IMG/VR virus record: IMGVR_UViG_3300011258_000676
Coordinates: 1-33,484 of that record
DNA from: a virus
DNA: 33,484 nt
Reading direction: 5' to 3' (one strand)
Below are positions 1 to 6,755 of the stretch, piece by piece. Both the position numbers and the translations under genes were made by a program. Below the pieces are notes generated by a model that was not told the origin of the DNA, searched no databases, and saw only the letters and a list, made by a program, of their open reading frames with translations. Each line of letters begins with the position of its first letter. The stretch's first letter is position 1.

Positions 1-12
1 CGTATGAACGAC
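1..12. repeat. Left copy of 12-bp terminal direct repeat (presumed cos overhang)
   Basis: CGTATGAACGAC occurs at both ends of the window (1-12 and 33473-33484). It lies 78 bp upstream of the small terminase start, where lambda-like phages have cosN. A 5' overhang filled in during library preparation would give just such a short repeat. The 10-mer CGTATGAACG has partial dyad symmetry (CGT....ACG). A residual assembly overlap is the alternative. Confidence 0.6.
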
Positions 13-21
13 CCACATTTG

Positions 22-42
22 TTTGGGCCGGAAGGACCCAAA
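22..42. other. Hairpin between the presumed cos end and the gpZ-like gene
   Basis: TTTGGG (22-27) pairs with CCCAAA (37-42), with one inner mismatch. It lies just past the stop codon of the leftward gene ending at 60. No T-run follows on the minus strand, so it is not a standard intrinsic terminator. It could be a weak terminator or a structure belonging to the cos region. Confidence 0.3.
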
Positions 43-59
43 AGGGGTGGGGGGTCGGA

Positions 60-746
60 TCAGCGAGCGGTGCTGAGTGCTTTGCTTAGTGCTTGATTGA
101 AATGTGTTCCGAAGCGACGTTGGACGACCTTGTTGCCTATGGATTGGATGTCAAAGCGCGGTCTGTAATCAGGCTTGTCAGTGGTGGCTATGAAGTAGGG
201 CTGCAGGACACTGCGGCTGCGACGGTAGATGCCAGGCGATCTGTTGCCACCGCGAGGGGTGCCAATAAAGAAGCCACCACGAGGGCTGCTGTTGAGTCCC
301 TTGGTGATGCGCTTGAGAGTGGCTTGAGTTACGTTGCCCGCTGCGTTGGTCTTGACAAGACCTGTGGGAATAAAGAAAGCACCGTTAGGGATGGTGCCGT
401 CATTGGGCACACCACGTTCAAAGAAAACGTCTAAGCCTTTCTGTGGTCGCTGCCCACCTTGGATACCAAAGCGCAGATAACGTGCGCGGTCTTTGCCCTT
501 CCTATCTTCTGCAAAGACAAAGGCAATGAGCTGACGCTTCTTTGACTTCTGGACAAAGAAAGCAGATTGGGTGAATTTGACAGGTGAGCTGAATGCGCCG
601 CGTGTGCCTGAGTTGAATGCTTTGCGTACGTCGAAAGCTGTGCTGTTGATAGCAACAGACGTGGCAAATGGCAATTGCTTTTCGACTGTTTTAGTCCAGG
701 CCGTTGCCTTGGTCAGGTCTTGATCAATCGTAAGTTTGATCGCCAT
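60..746 (-). CDS. Putative minor tail protein Z-like (GPZ-like)
   Basis: A basic protein of 228 aa. The N-terminal part (about residues 5-60) has the pattern of lambda gpZ-like minor tail proteins: a helical start with a conserved 'ATSVAINSTAFDVRKAF' stretch. gpZ-type proteins work in tail completion or connection. The middle is rich in Gly, Arg and Phe (for example FFIGTPRGG near residue 158). It is the last gene of the leftward transcript and ends 60 bp from the window end, far from the other tail genes; if the genome circularises it lies directly upstream of the small terminase. Its start overlaps the preceding small gene by 23 nt. The family call is by sequence feel only; HK97 gp10-like is an alternative. 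Confidence 0.5.
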   Translation of the reverse strand: MAIKLTIDQDLTKATAWTKTVEKQLPFATSVAINSTAFDVRKAFNSGTRGAFSSPVKFTQSAFFVQKSKKRQLIAFVFAEDRKGKDRARYLRFGIQGGQRPQKGLDVFFERGVPNDGTIPNGAFFIPTGLVKTNAAGNVTQATLKRITKGLNSSPRGGFFIGTPRGGNRSPGIYRRSRSVLQPYFIATTDKPDYRPRFDIQSIGNKVVQRRFGTHFNQALSKALSTAR

Positions 747-915
747 TGGGACCGTGAGCCTTTAGCCAGTATGAGGTTAATCGAACCACCTTGTCAGTTA
801 CAAGGTGATGTGAGCTAACGATTGACCTGAACTCCCCGACGGAGACCATTAGGTTGCCATCTTCTAGGGAACGGATCTTGGCTACGGGCGTAAGCCTGTT
901 TAAGTCGTTGTTCAT
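724..915 (-). CDS. Small protein of unknown function (63 aa)
   Basis: A 63-aa ORF starting MNNDLNRL and ending just inside the gpZ-like gene. Its composition is protein-like, with a motif VVRLTSYWLKAHG near the C-terminus. It starts within the 54-aa gene at 815-979 in another frame, so about 100 nt would be read in two frames. A frameshift joining the two is another possibility. I do not recognise a family. Confidence 0.5.
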   Translation of the reverse strand: MNNDLNRLTPVAKIRSLEDGNLMVSVGEFRSIVSSHHLVTDKVVRLTSYWLKAHGPNGDQTYD

Positions 916-979
916 AGCGAAGAAAGGCGTTGAGTTCGTTTGTATTTTGTTGGATGCGTGCGAGTTCGTCTTGGTTCAT
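815..979 (-). CDS. Small protein of unknown function (54 aa), ATGA-coupled
   Basis: A 54-aa ORF starting MNQDELARIQQ, with a polar helical first half and a basic Arg-rich C-terminus. Its ATG overlaps the stop of the upstream 160-aa gene as ATGA (976-979), the coupling used throughout this genome, which supports a real start. The 3' 101 nt overlap the 63-aa gene in another frame. The first half is plausible as coiled-coil; the second half may be frame-shadow. Function unknown. Confidence 0.45.
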   Translation of the reverse strand: MNQDELARIQQNTNELNAFLRYEQRLKQAYARSQDPFPRRWQPNGLRRGVQVNR

Positions 980-1458
980 TTAATGCCGTCATGAGTGCGC
1001 GATTTGGGATCTTGCGCGTGAATGATGAATAAGCCCATGTCGTCGCGATCAGAAGCAGGGCACATCATTTCAATGGCTTTGGCGTACTTCTGTTTAAGAG
1101 CCACAAAAGTGTCCCCATTGTTGCCGACTTTCCAAACAAAGCCTTGAATTTCAACACTGTTGTCACCTGTCGGCACAGCAATCACTTTCCAAGTGTGCAT
1201 ATCAGAAAGTGTTGCCCAAGAGTTATTGGCGATGATTTGGAAAAACGATCCAAGGTAAGCAGCATGTTGCAAAAGCCCTGACCGAGCTTCAGGAGTGGAA
1301 TAGTCCCAGTCAGGTGATGTGCTCTCAGCTGCATAGGTTGCTGACTGCAAAAGCTCCCAGCCAAAGTCGATCGGAGAGTAAAGGCGCCATACCAGCCAAC
1401 AGCCTGCATAAGGCGAGCCGCTAAAGGTTTCGTGTGTAATGGTTTCAATGTTTGTCAT
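976..1458 (-). CDS. Hypothetical protein (160 aa)
   Basis: A 160-aa ORF rich in Trp and aromatic residues, without an obvious signal peptide or membrane segment. It begins with ATG (MTNIETITH) 8 nt after the stop of the 84-aa gene and is coupled by ATGA to the 54-aa gene downstream. It belongs to the leftward operon of small genes that starts near 1882. I do not recognise the family. Confidence 0.7.
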   Translation of the reverse strand: MTNIETITHETFSGSPYAGCWLVWRLYSPIDFGWELLQSATYAAESTSPDWDYSTPEARSGLLQHAAYLGSFFQIIANNSWATLSDMHTWKVIAVPTGDNSVEIQGFVWKVGNNGDTFVALKQKYAKAIEMMCPASDRDDMGLFIIHAQDPKSRTHDGIK

Positions 1459-1466
1459 GAAAAGAA

Positions 1467-1721
1467 TTAATCCTCGTCAACTAATTGAACGGTGTATGTG
1501 AAGCCAGCCTTGATGGCATCGTCTTTGAAGTCCTGGAGTTCTTCTGAGCCATAGACAGTTTCATACCAAGTCAGCTCATCGTCGAGGAATGCCTCACAGT
1601 AATAAGCCTGAACTTTGTCTAAGAAGCGTTCAAGTAAGCCTGACGCCTCGATAGCATCCTGAGCCCGCTCCCACTTTTCGTAGAGGTTCAGGCTCAGGTT
1701 GTGAAAATCAATCAATTTCAA
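1467..1721 (-). CDS. Hypothetical acidic protein (84 aa), TTG start
   Basis: An 84-aa ORF rich in Asp/Glu and aromatic residues. No ATG is available near the N-terminus; the likely start is TTG at 1721, which overlaps the stop of the upstream gene (TTGA). A small acidic protein in an early phage operon could be a host-takeover or DNA-mimic protein, but nothing in the sequence shows this. Function unknown. Confidence 0.6.
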   Translation of the reverse strand: MKLIDFHNLSLNLYEKWERAQDAIEASGLLERFLDKVQAYYCEAFLDDELTWYETVYGSEELQDFKDDAIKAGFTYTVQLVDED

Positions 1722-1882
1722 GCCTCAAGGTTTAAATCCTTCAGCTCTTGAATGCAGCGTTCAGAATGTTCAGCATATTCATCAAGCTTTTGATTGAAGC
1801 GCAAGTTTGCTTCATAGACCTTTTGAGAGCCATCGAGGATTAAGTCGCGGCTGTATTGAGTTAGCTCTTCAAGTGATTTCAT
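1718..1882 (-). CDS. Small helical protein of unknown function (54 aa)
   Basis: A 54-aa ORF starting MKSLEELTQYSRD, highly charged and predicted helical or coiled-coil throughout, ending ELKDLNLEA. It is the first gene after the promoter at 1921-1949, with a leader of about 30 nt. It is coupled to the next gene through TTGA. Function unknown. Confidence 0.65.
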   Translation of the reverse strand: MKSLEELTQYSRDLILDGSQKVYEANLRFNQKLDEYAEHSERCIQELKDLNLEA

Positions 1883-1920
1883 GGTGTTGTAAATGAAATG
1901 AAAGCGTTGCCGCCAAATGC

Positions 1921-1949
1921 ATCATACAGGCATGGCATACCCGCGTCAA
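1921..1949 (-). promoter_or_regulatory. Sigma70-like promoter for the far-left early operon
   Basis: On the minus strand TTGACG (1944-1949) is followed by 17 bp and TATGAT (1921-1926), a near-consensus promoter. The predicted transcription start is about 30 nt before the ATG at 1882. The spacer contains GGTATGCCATGC (1930-1941), which also occurs at 5285-5296. The -35 overlaps the stop codon of the upstream gene. Confidence 0.65.
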
Positions 1950-2251
1950 CCTTTTTCATTCAACGCGCAAATGACAGTGCAAATCAATGGCTCCAATTGC
2001 TTGCTGGGAATGGAATAGCGGCGATTGACAGCAGCGATGGCACGGTCAATACTTGCCCTGCCTTTCGAATAGTGCACAGGCTTAATCGGAGGGACAGGGG
2101 CAGGCTGGTTCGCTTCGCTCAACACACGGGCTCTGAGCAGCTCTTGACGCGGAATGCCGCGTTGTATCGCTTGGGTGTTCAAGGCGTCGCGCTCTTGCTC
2201 AGTGACTCTCACGTCGATTCTCACTGGGTACGAGCGGTTGCAATCTGGCAT
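1946..2251 (-). CDS. Putative ribbon-helix-helix or mobilisation-type DNA-binding protein (101 aa)
   Basis: The N-terminus has the pattern of a ribbon-helix-helix fold: a beta strand (PVRIDVRVT, about residues 9-17), helix (EQERDALNTQAIQRG) and second helix (PRQELLRARVL). The central part is Pro-rich and the C-terminus basic. Coupled by TAATG to the helicase gene upstream, it may help replication initiation or regulate the operon. The adjacent promoter lies at its 3' end. Assignment to a fold is by pattern only. Confidence 0.6.
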   Translation of the reverse strand: MPDCNRSYPVRIDVRVTEQERDALNTQAIQRGIPRQELLRARVLSEANQPAPVPPIKPVHYSKGRASIDRAIAAVNRRYSIPSKQLEPLICTVICALNEKG

Positions 2252-3867
2252 TAGAAATCAAAGGAGACAGTGGATTGAACCGTTTCTGGCTCAGGTTGAC
2301 AAGGCCGGACATCTAAACCCAGGCGCAAATTGCTGATCGTCACCATGGGGTTGCCAAGGCGTTCGACAGAGATGCTGTTGGGGTCAGATCCGTTGCGAAC
2401 GATAAAGCCGCTGGCCCATTCGTCACCCCTGCGAATTTCGACTTTGGTCTTTGGATCTATTGAATCTGACGTTGGATCTTTTGATGTCGAAAGTAGTACG
2501 GCTGTTCCATCCTGAGTGTTAGATTTATTGGATATTAAGGATCTTTTGGGCAATTTATCCAAATATCCATTAAATCCAGCTTCTGAGCCTCCCAGGGACC
2601 ATTCCATCGCAGCAGGGCTTGCCATCCAATAATTTCGTGGTCTTGACCCTGTTTCTTCTGCCCGTACAGGCTCAGCCAAGCCCTTCGCTTTGAGCGCCCG
2701 CAGCTCACGCGAAACATGGCCTTTTTGCTTGTCAAGCTCGGTGGCAAGCTCGTCGGCTGAGACGTCAGCATTCAATCCTGTGCGCAGCGTCAGATAGTCA
2801 AAGACCGATGCGCGTACGCCGCCTAGCTCCATGATGCGCTGTCCTGCACGCTCAACCTTTTGCGCTTCCTCAAGCCCGTCAAGATAAGTCCAACCACCTT
2901 CTGGCATGTACTGGCCCATGACGCCGCCTGACTCATTAGCGCCGCGACCCTTGCCAGCAAATCCCACACGCTTGTCAATACGTGCGAGGCCGTCTTCCTC
3001 TTGTGCGACCCAGCGCATCAAAACGCCCCAGCTAAACACCGAACTGATCGAGCTGCTGCCTCGGCATTCTGTGATCCAGTCCCACGTTGTTGGACGTTTT
3101 ACGGAGTGATGGATGACAACCAATGTCGCCCCTGTTTTGCGTAACTGGCTAATGGCATTACGGATTGGTTGTGCATATCTAGACGTGTTTTCTTCGATGC
3201 CCGTTGGCTCCATCATTGAACTCAACGAGTCAATAATTACAAGCGGGAATTGATGCTTCTCAATCTCCTCACGCATCCGACGAATGCCATCTTTGGTGAA
3301 GTTATATTGCTCCCCTGTTTCCATGCTGCAGAAGAAATCAACCGAGTCACTTTTGAGTGTTTGATCTTCTGAAACTAAGCTTTCGCGATGTAACAAATGC
3401 AGCCAGTCACCTTCGCTTTGGTCTGTGCCAAATACAAGAACAGGCATGCGCTCACTTGGCGTCGCTAAATCACGCCCCAAGAACTGGGGGATGCGATCGC
3501 GTAATGCTGCAATTAGACCTGTTGAGAACGATGACTTGCCAACCTTTGGCTGACCAATGATCACGTTGGATTCGCCAAGCTTGACCATGCCGTCGAGCAA
3601 GAACACAGATTCAGTGGCCTGTAGCTGTTGGCCTGCTCTGTAAACCGTGCCTTTGTGAAGCCGGCGCTCTGCTGCGTCAAGGTATGCCTTGAGTTCAGGA
3701 TCTCGTGCGTCGTCGTGAACGCCTAGGTCGAAAGCCTTGTTTCGCATCAGGGGCATCCAATCCCGTTCGCGCTGCTCCTTGATCACCTTTTCGGCGTGGA
3801 GGGCTAGGGCCGTTAGTGCTTCCTGTAGCGGCGGTGTGCTCGGTGAGGGTTTTTCTGTAGAAGGCAT
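2251..3867 (-). CDS. RepA/DnaB-like AAA ATPase (replicative helicase-type)
   Basis: From the chosen ATG (MPSTEKPS) this is a 538-aa RecA-fold ATPase of the AAA_25/RepA type. Walker A is GQPKVGKSS near residues 105-113; Walker B is LVIIDSLSS near 209-217; a VVIHH sensor-like strand lies near 250. The C-terminal third holds a probable winged-helix (about 345-415: ELATELDKQ ... RELRALKAKGL). Such proteins drive phage or plasmid replication. An in-frame upstream start exists at 3915; I prefer 3867 because the extra N-terminus looks non-coding. The 5' end overlaps the preceding gene by 173 nt. Confidence 0.85.
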   Translation of the reverse strand: MPSTEKPSPSTPPLQEALTALALHAEKVIKEQRERDWMPLMRNKAFDLGVHDDARDPELKAYLDAAERRLHKGTVYRAGQQLQATESVFLLDGMVKLGESNVIIGQPKVGKSSFSTGLIAALRDRIPQFLGRDLATPSERMPVLVFGTDQSEGDWLHLLHRESLVSEDQTLKSDSVDFFCSMETGEQYNFTKDGIRRMREEIEKHQFPLVIIDSLSSMMEPTGIEENTSRYAQPIRNAISQLRKTGATLVVIHHSVKRPTTWDWITECRGSSSISSVFSWGVLMRWVAQEEDGLARIDKRVGFAGKGRGANESGGVMGQYMPEGGWTYLDGLEEAQKVERAGQRIMELGGVRASVFDYLTLRTGLNADVSADELATELDKQKGHVSRELRALKAKGLAEPVRAEETGSRPRNYWMASPAAMEWSLGGSEAGFNGYLDKLPKRSLISNKSNTQDGTAVLLSTSKDPTSDSIDPKTKVEIRRGDEWASGFIVRNGSDPNSISVERLGNPMVTISNLRLGLDVRPCQPEPETVQSTVSFDF

Positions 3868-4126
3868 CTTTAGCCAATAATGGTGAGAAATAGTTTTCGT
3901 CGTTGTAAACGCCAAGACGCTGCAGCTCGCGGAAAGCCGTCAGTTCGTCGCTGGATTCAAAAGGGTGCTTTAAGTCCCACGCGTCTAACGCTGCATCTGA
4001 GCGTTCTTTTTGCAAGGCACTGTATTTGCCGCACATCGCCTCGTCTTCGTCGTATTGCGAAGGCAGCGAATACGGCAGCCACTGCAGAAGGTCAAATGCT
4101 CGTTCTTCTGCGTTGAGATCAGTCAC
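3695..4126 (-). CDS. Hypothetical early protein (about 143 aa) overlapping the helicase gene
   Basis: The start is probably GTG at 4126 (MTDLNAEERAF), overlapping the end of the RHH gene by 8 nt. The first 85 residues are well-formed and acidic (EDEAMCGKYSALQKE, HPFESSDELTAF). After about residue 90 the composition becomes low-complexity Arg/Gly/Pro (PPRRKGDQG, RPRRSRRRTRS), which is the shadow of the helicase frame. Either the genes overlap by 173 nt or there is a frameshift near 3870-3900 that joins this protein to the helicase. Function unknown; its place suggests replication. Confidence 0.55.
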   Translation of the reverse strand: MTDLNAEERAFDLLQWLPYSLPSQYDEDEAMCGKYSALQKERSDAALDAWDLKHPFESSDELTAFRELQRLGVYNDENYFSPLLAKDAFYRKTLTEHTAATGSTNGPSPPRRKGDQGAARTGLDAPDAKQGFRPRRSRRRTRS

Positions 4127-4283
4127 GGGCCAAAGGCTCAGGCTCTGATGCAATTGCCTTTTGAAGCAGCAGGTTGACCCAGCCTGTGCGGCTCACCCCA
4201 ATAGGTCGTTTGGCGTCAACTGCAGCAAGAACTCGCGGATCGAGCCTGACGTGGCTCCCTGCGAGTGGTTCTATATCGGGCAT
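4119..4283 (-). CDS. Small ribbon-helix-helix regulator (54 aa)
   Basis: Starting at MPDIEPLAGS, residues 11-47 fit a CopG/Arc-type ribbon-helix-helix: strand HVRLDPRV, helix LAAVDAKRP, turn, helix GWVNLLLQKAI. It is the first leftward gene after the divergent control region 4284-4342, the usual position for an autoregulator of a divergent early switch. An upstream ATG-free extension to 4418 would run through the promoter and into the exonuclease gene, so I chose 4283. It probably acts as a dimer that binds short operators. Confidence 0.65.
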   Translation of the reverse strand: MPDIEPLAGSHVRLDPRVLAAVDAKRPIGVSRTGWVNLLLQKAIASEPEPLARD

Positions 4284-4342
4284 GTTTTGGGGTTGATTTG
4301 CTGGCAAAGTATGCCCATAGTGGTCACAGATCGCAACCCCCA
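4284..4342. promoter_or_regulatory. Divergent early promoter/operator region
   Basis: Both strands carry promoter-like pairs with 17-bp spacers. Rightward: TTGATT (4293-4298) and CATAGT (4316-4321). Leftward: TTGCGA (4331-4336 on the + strand as TCGCAA) and CATACT (4308-4313 as AGTATG). The two overlap. A short inverted repeat TGGCA-AAGTA-TGCCCA (4302-4317) lies across both, and longer arms GGGGTTG / CAACCCC flank the region (4289-4295 and 4334-4340). This suits a switch bound by the adjacent RHH protein. Confidence 0.5.
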
Positions 4343-4960
4343 ATGCTTGAGCCGATACCTGGCCTTGAATTTTTTGAAGAGTCCCACAGATACCGTTACA
4401 ACGGCGAATGGCTGGCACACAACGTTTCAGACATCGTTGACATGGACATGACGCCGTTCAAGCGAAGCATGATTGCCAAATACAAAGACGGCGAGGATGG
4501 CTGGGCTATTAGAGGGAAAACCATCCATGACTGGTGTGAGGGTTGGCTAAATGGCAAAGACCCAGAAGCGCCGGAAAAGTGGAAAGATTGGATTGAGGCT
4601 CTACGTGGCGAAAAGTTTTTTGAAGGCACTGAAACACTGGCGACGGAATATCGCGTAGTTGATGAGGCCAAAAGCTGCGCAGGTTCGCTGGACTTTCTGC
4701 TGCGTAAAAACGGACTTATTTACGTTGGCGATTTTAAGACTGTCAGCAGCAAGAAAGCTGTGTCTGGGCGCAAATTTTGTGCAACGCAGCTAGGGGCGTA
4801 TGCGTCTTTTTTGGCTTGTTCAGGGGTTTACGCCGACATGGCGGTAATGGTTGTGGTGTCGCCTGGCAGAGTTAAGGTCGTAGAGCAAAGCGTGGGTAGC
4901 TGCCTTGAGGCGTGGACAGACGCTTGGGGCAAGTTCCAAGCCAAACAATTTCAGTTCTGA
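4343..4960 (+). CDS. RecB/lambda-exonuclease-like PD-(D/E)XK nuclease
   Basis: A 205-aa protein from ATG 4343 (MLEPIPGLEF). It carries the order of motifs of the RecB/Cas4/lambda Exo superfamily: RGKTIHDW (H62), E102 in TEYR, AGSLDFLL (D117), VGDFKT (D130, K132) and QLGAYASF (Q149). It should chew 5' ends of phage DNA to give single strands for the annealing protein encoded at 5912. An upstream in-frame ATG at 4265 would place the start inside the control region. It is coupled to the next gene by TGATG. Confidence 0.85.
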   Translation: MLEPIPGLEFFEESHRYRYNGEWLAHNVSDIVDMDMTPFKRSMIAKYKDGEDGWAIRGKTIHDWCEGWLNGKDPEAPEKWKDWIEALRGEKFFEGTETLATEYRVVDEAKSCAGSLDFLLRKNGLIYVGDFKTVSSKKAVSGRKFCATQLGAYASFLACSGVYADMAVMVVVSPGRVKVVEQSVGSCLEAWTDAWGKFQAKQFQF

Positions 4961-5268
4961 TGGATTGCGAAAAATGCGGGACCAAAACACGCGTGGTAAA
5001 GACGTGCAGGGATTTTTCAGACCACGTTCGGCGCTATCGCAGGTGCCCTGGCTGTGGTCACAACTTTGTCACTAAGCAGCCATTGGAGCAAATTTACAAA
5101 GGCCAGCTCGAGCGAAATTACCAGGTTTACGAGGCAGCAGACATTTTGAAGATGCGCCACCTTTGGGCTGAAGAAGGCAGATCGTCTCGGGAGGTTGCCG
5201 AGATCTTTGGTTGCACCACGTCATGGGTGAACAAGGTTGTCAAGCGCAAGGTCTGGGTAAACGTTTGA
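4960..5268 (+). CDS. Zinc-ribbon plus helix-turn-helix protein
   Basis: A 102-aa protein beginning MDCEKCGT. Residues 3-33 form a zinc ribbon with CxxC pairs (CEKC and CPGC) of the NrdR-like type. Residues 60-97 look like a helix-turn-helix (SSREVAEIFGCTTSWVNKVVKRK). The two domains together suggest a DNA-binding regulator, perhaps of middle or late phage transcription, but the role is inferred. ATG 4960 overlaps the exonuclease stop (TGATG), which decides the start over an upstream ATG at 4912. Confidence 0.7.
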   Translation: MDCEKCGTKTRVVKTCRDFSDHVRRYRRCPGCGHNFVTKQPLEQIYKGQLERNYQVYEAADILKMRHLWAEEGRSSREVAEIFGCTTSWVNKVVKRKVWVNV

Positions 5269-5300
5269 TTGACAGGTATGCCTTGGTATGCCATGCTATC
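5269..5300 (+). promoter_or_regulatory. Promoter/operator-like site with GGTATGCC repeats
   Basis: A perfect -35 TTGACA (5269-5274) is followed by two direct copies of GGTATGCC (5275-5282 and 5285-5292, 10 bp apart). The second copy extends to GGTATGCCATGC, the same 12-mer found in the promoter at 1921-1949. No good -10 sits at 17 bp (CATGCT); TGCTAT is at 19 bp. It lies 18 bp before the next gene and may drive and regulate the RusA-Erf genes. Confidence 0.4.
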
Positions 5301-5317
5301 TCCAACGGCAACCTCTC

Positions 5318-5512
5318 ATGACTAACTACAAGTCGCGTTCTCGTTTCTATGACCCCAGCCGCAAGTCTGCCAAAGTCAATTTCATTGTTTGCGTTGTAGC
5401 CGTTGGCTTGTTCTCTGGTGCTGCTTGGCACAGCCTGACCAGCACTTTGGATCAACAGCAGCGCACCCACTGCGAGCAAGGATGGCAGCCTGCCTGCGAA
5501 TCTCTTAAGTAA
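5318..5512 (+). CDS. Small single-pass membrane protein (64 aa)
   Basis: From ATG 5318 (MTNYKSRSRFYD) the basic N-terminus (about 20 residues) is followed by one hydrophobic segment (VNFIVCVVAVGLFSGAAW) and a short tail with two Cys residues. The topology is probably N-in. It is coupled to the RusA gene by TAATG. A membrane protein inside a recombination operon is unusual; superinfection exclusion or a host-directed role is possible, but nothing proves it. Confidence 0.6.
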   Translation: MTNYKSRSRFYDPSRKSAKVNFIVCVVAVGLFSGAAWHSLTSTLDQQQRTHCEQGWQPACESLK

Positions 5513-5955
5513 TGGCAAGCATCACCTTTTCAGTTCTTGGTACGCCAGTTCCGCAAGGGTCTGTGCGTGCTTACCAAAGCCGAGTTATTGCCAACAACGC
5601 TGAAGCATTAGCCTCATGGCGCAATGACGTTGCAGTTACTGCTCAACGCCATAAGCCTGCAGACTGGGACACTAAAGCCCCAGTTGAGTTGAAATGTGTC
5701 TTTGTTTTCCCTCGCCCTTTACATCACTTTGGGTCAGGTAAAAACAGCACAAAACTCAAGCCATTGGCACCTAAGTATCACGTCACAACCCCCGATCTCG
5801 ATAAATGCGTTCGGGGCATTTCTGACTCGATTTCTGATGCTGTAGCTCGTGTTTTGCTACACAATGACTCGCAAATCTGTTCAGTTTATGCAACCAAACG
5901 CTATGCAACCGATGACTTCCTTGGAGTCCACATCACCGTTACAGCCCTTAGTTGA
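5512..5955 (+). CDS. rusA: RusA-like Holliday junction resolvase
   Basis: A 147-aa protein that begins as RusA proteins do (SITFSVLGTPVPQGSVRA). The catalytic motif TTPDLDK gives D95 and D97, with K98; a third acidic residue is D119 in LLHNDSQI, as in the RusA active site. RusA dimers resolve Holliday junctions and branched phage DNA before packaging. It is placed between the exonuclease and Erf genes and overlaps the latter. Confidence 0.88.
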   Translation: MASITFSVLGTPVPQGSVRAYQSRVIANNAEALASWRNDVAVTAQRHKPADWDTKAPVELKCVFVFPRPLHHFGSGKNSTKLKPLAPKYHVTTPDLDKCVRGISDSISDAVARVLLHNDSQICSVYATKRYATDDFLGVHITVTALS

Positions 5956-6568
5956 GGCTCTGGTCAACTTTCACAAAACTGTTCCAGCAATTAACAAAAC
6001 AGCAAGCGCCCAATATGGCAAGTTTGCTGATCTTGCTACGGTCCTTTCAACTGTTACTCCACATCTAATCAAAAACGGGTTGGCTGTCTCTCAGGGATTT
6101 GAGCCAAGCAGCCATGACAATAACCCTGTGCTTGTCACACAGTTGCTCCATGTCAGCGGTGGTCAACTCATCAGCCGTTTGCCCATGGTCGTCGGTGGTC
6201 GAGGGAAGAATCCATTGCACGACTTTGGGGGCAGCGTTTCTTATTCCCGGAGATATAGCCTATTGGCAATCCTCGGCTTAACGGCCGACATGGATGTTGA
6301 TGGAGATTTTGCTGATCTTGCAGAACCTGCACCTGCCAAGCCTGCAACAAAGGTTGAAGGCGTTGCCGACAAGGATCAGCCACTATCAAAAGAAGACCGT
6401 GAACAATGCCTTGGCTTGATTCAAGAGTTATCAGCGGAGGGCCTACAAAGTTTCTTGGCTGCATTTCGGAGCCACTTTGGTCTCCCCAGTGATGCCAAAA
6501 TCGCACCGCTTTTGACCGGGGTCAAACACCAGCAGTGGCTTAACGAAAACCTCCAACACCATGTCTGA
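5912..6568 (+). CDS. erf: Erf-family single-strand annealing protein
   Basis: About 218 aa from ATG 5912 (MTSLEST); in-frame ATGs also lie at 5888 and 5849 and none has a clear ribosome site. The N-terminal half has the Erf/ssDNA annealing pattern: PLVEALVNFHKTV, YGKFADLATVLSTVTPHLIKNGLAVSQ, then SRRYSLLAILGL near residue 115. The acidic linker (DMDVDGDFADL) and C-terminal region are more variable. With the exonuclease and RusA it forms a phage recombination set like lambda Red, used for repair and genome concatenation. It overlaps the RusA gene by 44 nt. Confidence 0.85.
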   Translation: MTSLESTSPLQPLVEALVNFHKTVPAINKTASAQYGKFADLATVLSTVTPHLIKNGLAVSQGFEPSSHDNNPVLVTQLLHVSGGQLISRLPMVVGGRGKNPLHDFGGSVSYSRRYSLLAILGLTADMDVDGDFADLAEPAPAKPATKVEGVADKDQPLSKEDREQCLGLIQELSAEGLQSFLAAFRSHFGLPSDAKIAPLLTGVKHQQWLNENLQHHV

Positions 6569-6755
6569 CAGTGAAAAAACAGCACAAGCCAAGCGTGATG
6601 ACGATCGGCGTCATCTGCATTTCCAAGTCCGGCTGGACCCCGTTCTAGCCAAACACGTGCAGCACTACGCCGACCTCAATCACAACGGTGTTAGGAACGC
6701 TGCAGTCAAAACCATCCTTTCCCAATTCTTCAAAGGTATTGATCACAATGTCTGA
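6561..6755 (+). CDS. Small possible ribbon-helix-helix protein (64 aa)
   Basis: Highly charged N-terminus (SEKTAQAKRDDDRR) followed by an RHH-like core: strand HLHFQVRLDP, helix VLAKHVQHYADL, turn NHNGVR, helix NAAVKTILSQFF. It overlaps the Erf stop by 8 nt and the next gene by 8 nt. It may be a second regulator, and with the 4119-4283 and 1946-2251 proteins it would be the third DNA-binding RHH candidate of the early region. Confidence 0.6.
   Translation: MSDSEKTAQAKRDDDRRHLHFQVRLDPVLAKHVQHYADLNHNGVRNAAVKTILSQFFKGIDHNV

Noticed and set aside
93-434. 113-aa rightward ORF under the gpZ-like gene
   Set aside because: It is the complement shadow of a well-formed leftward gene, and its composition is unlike the neighbours.
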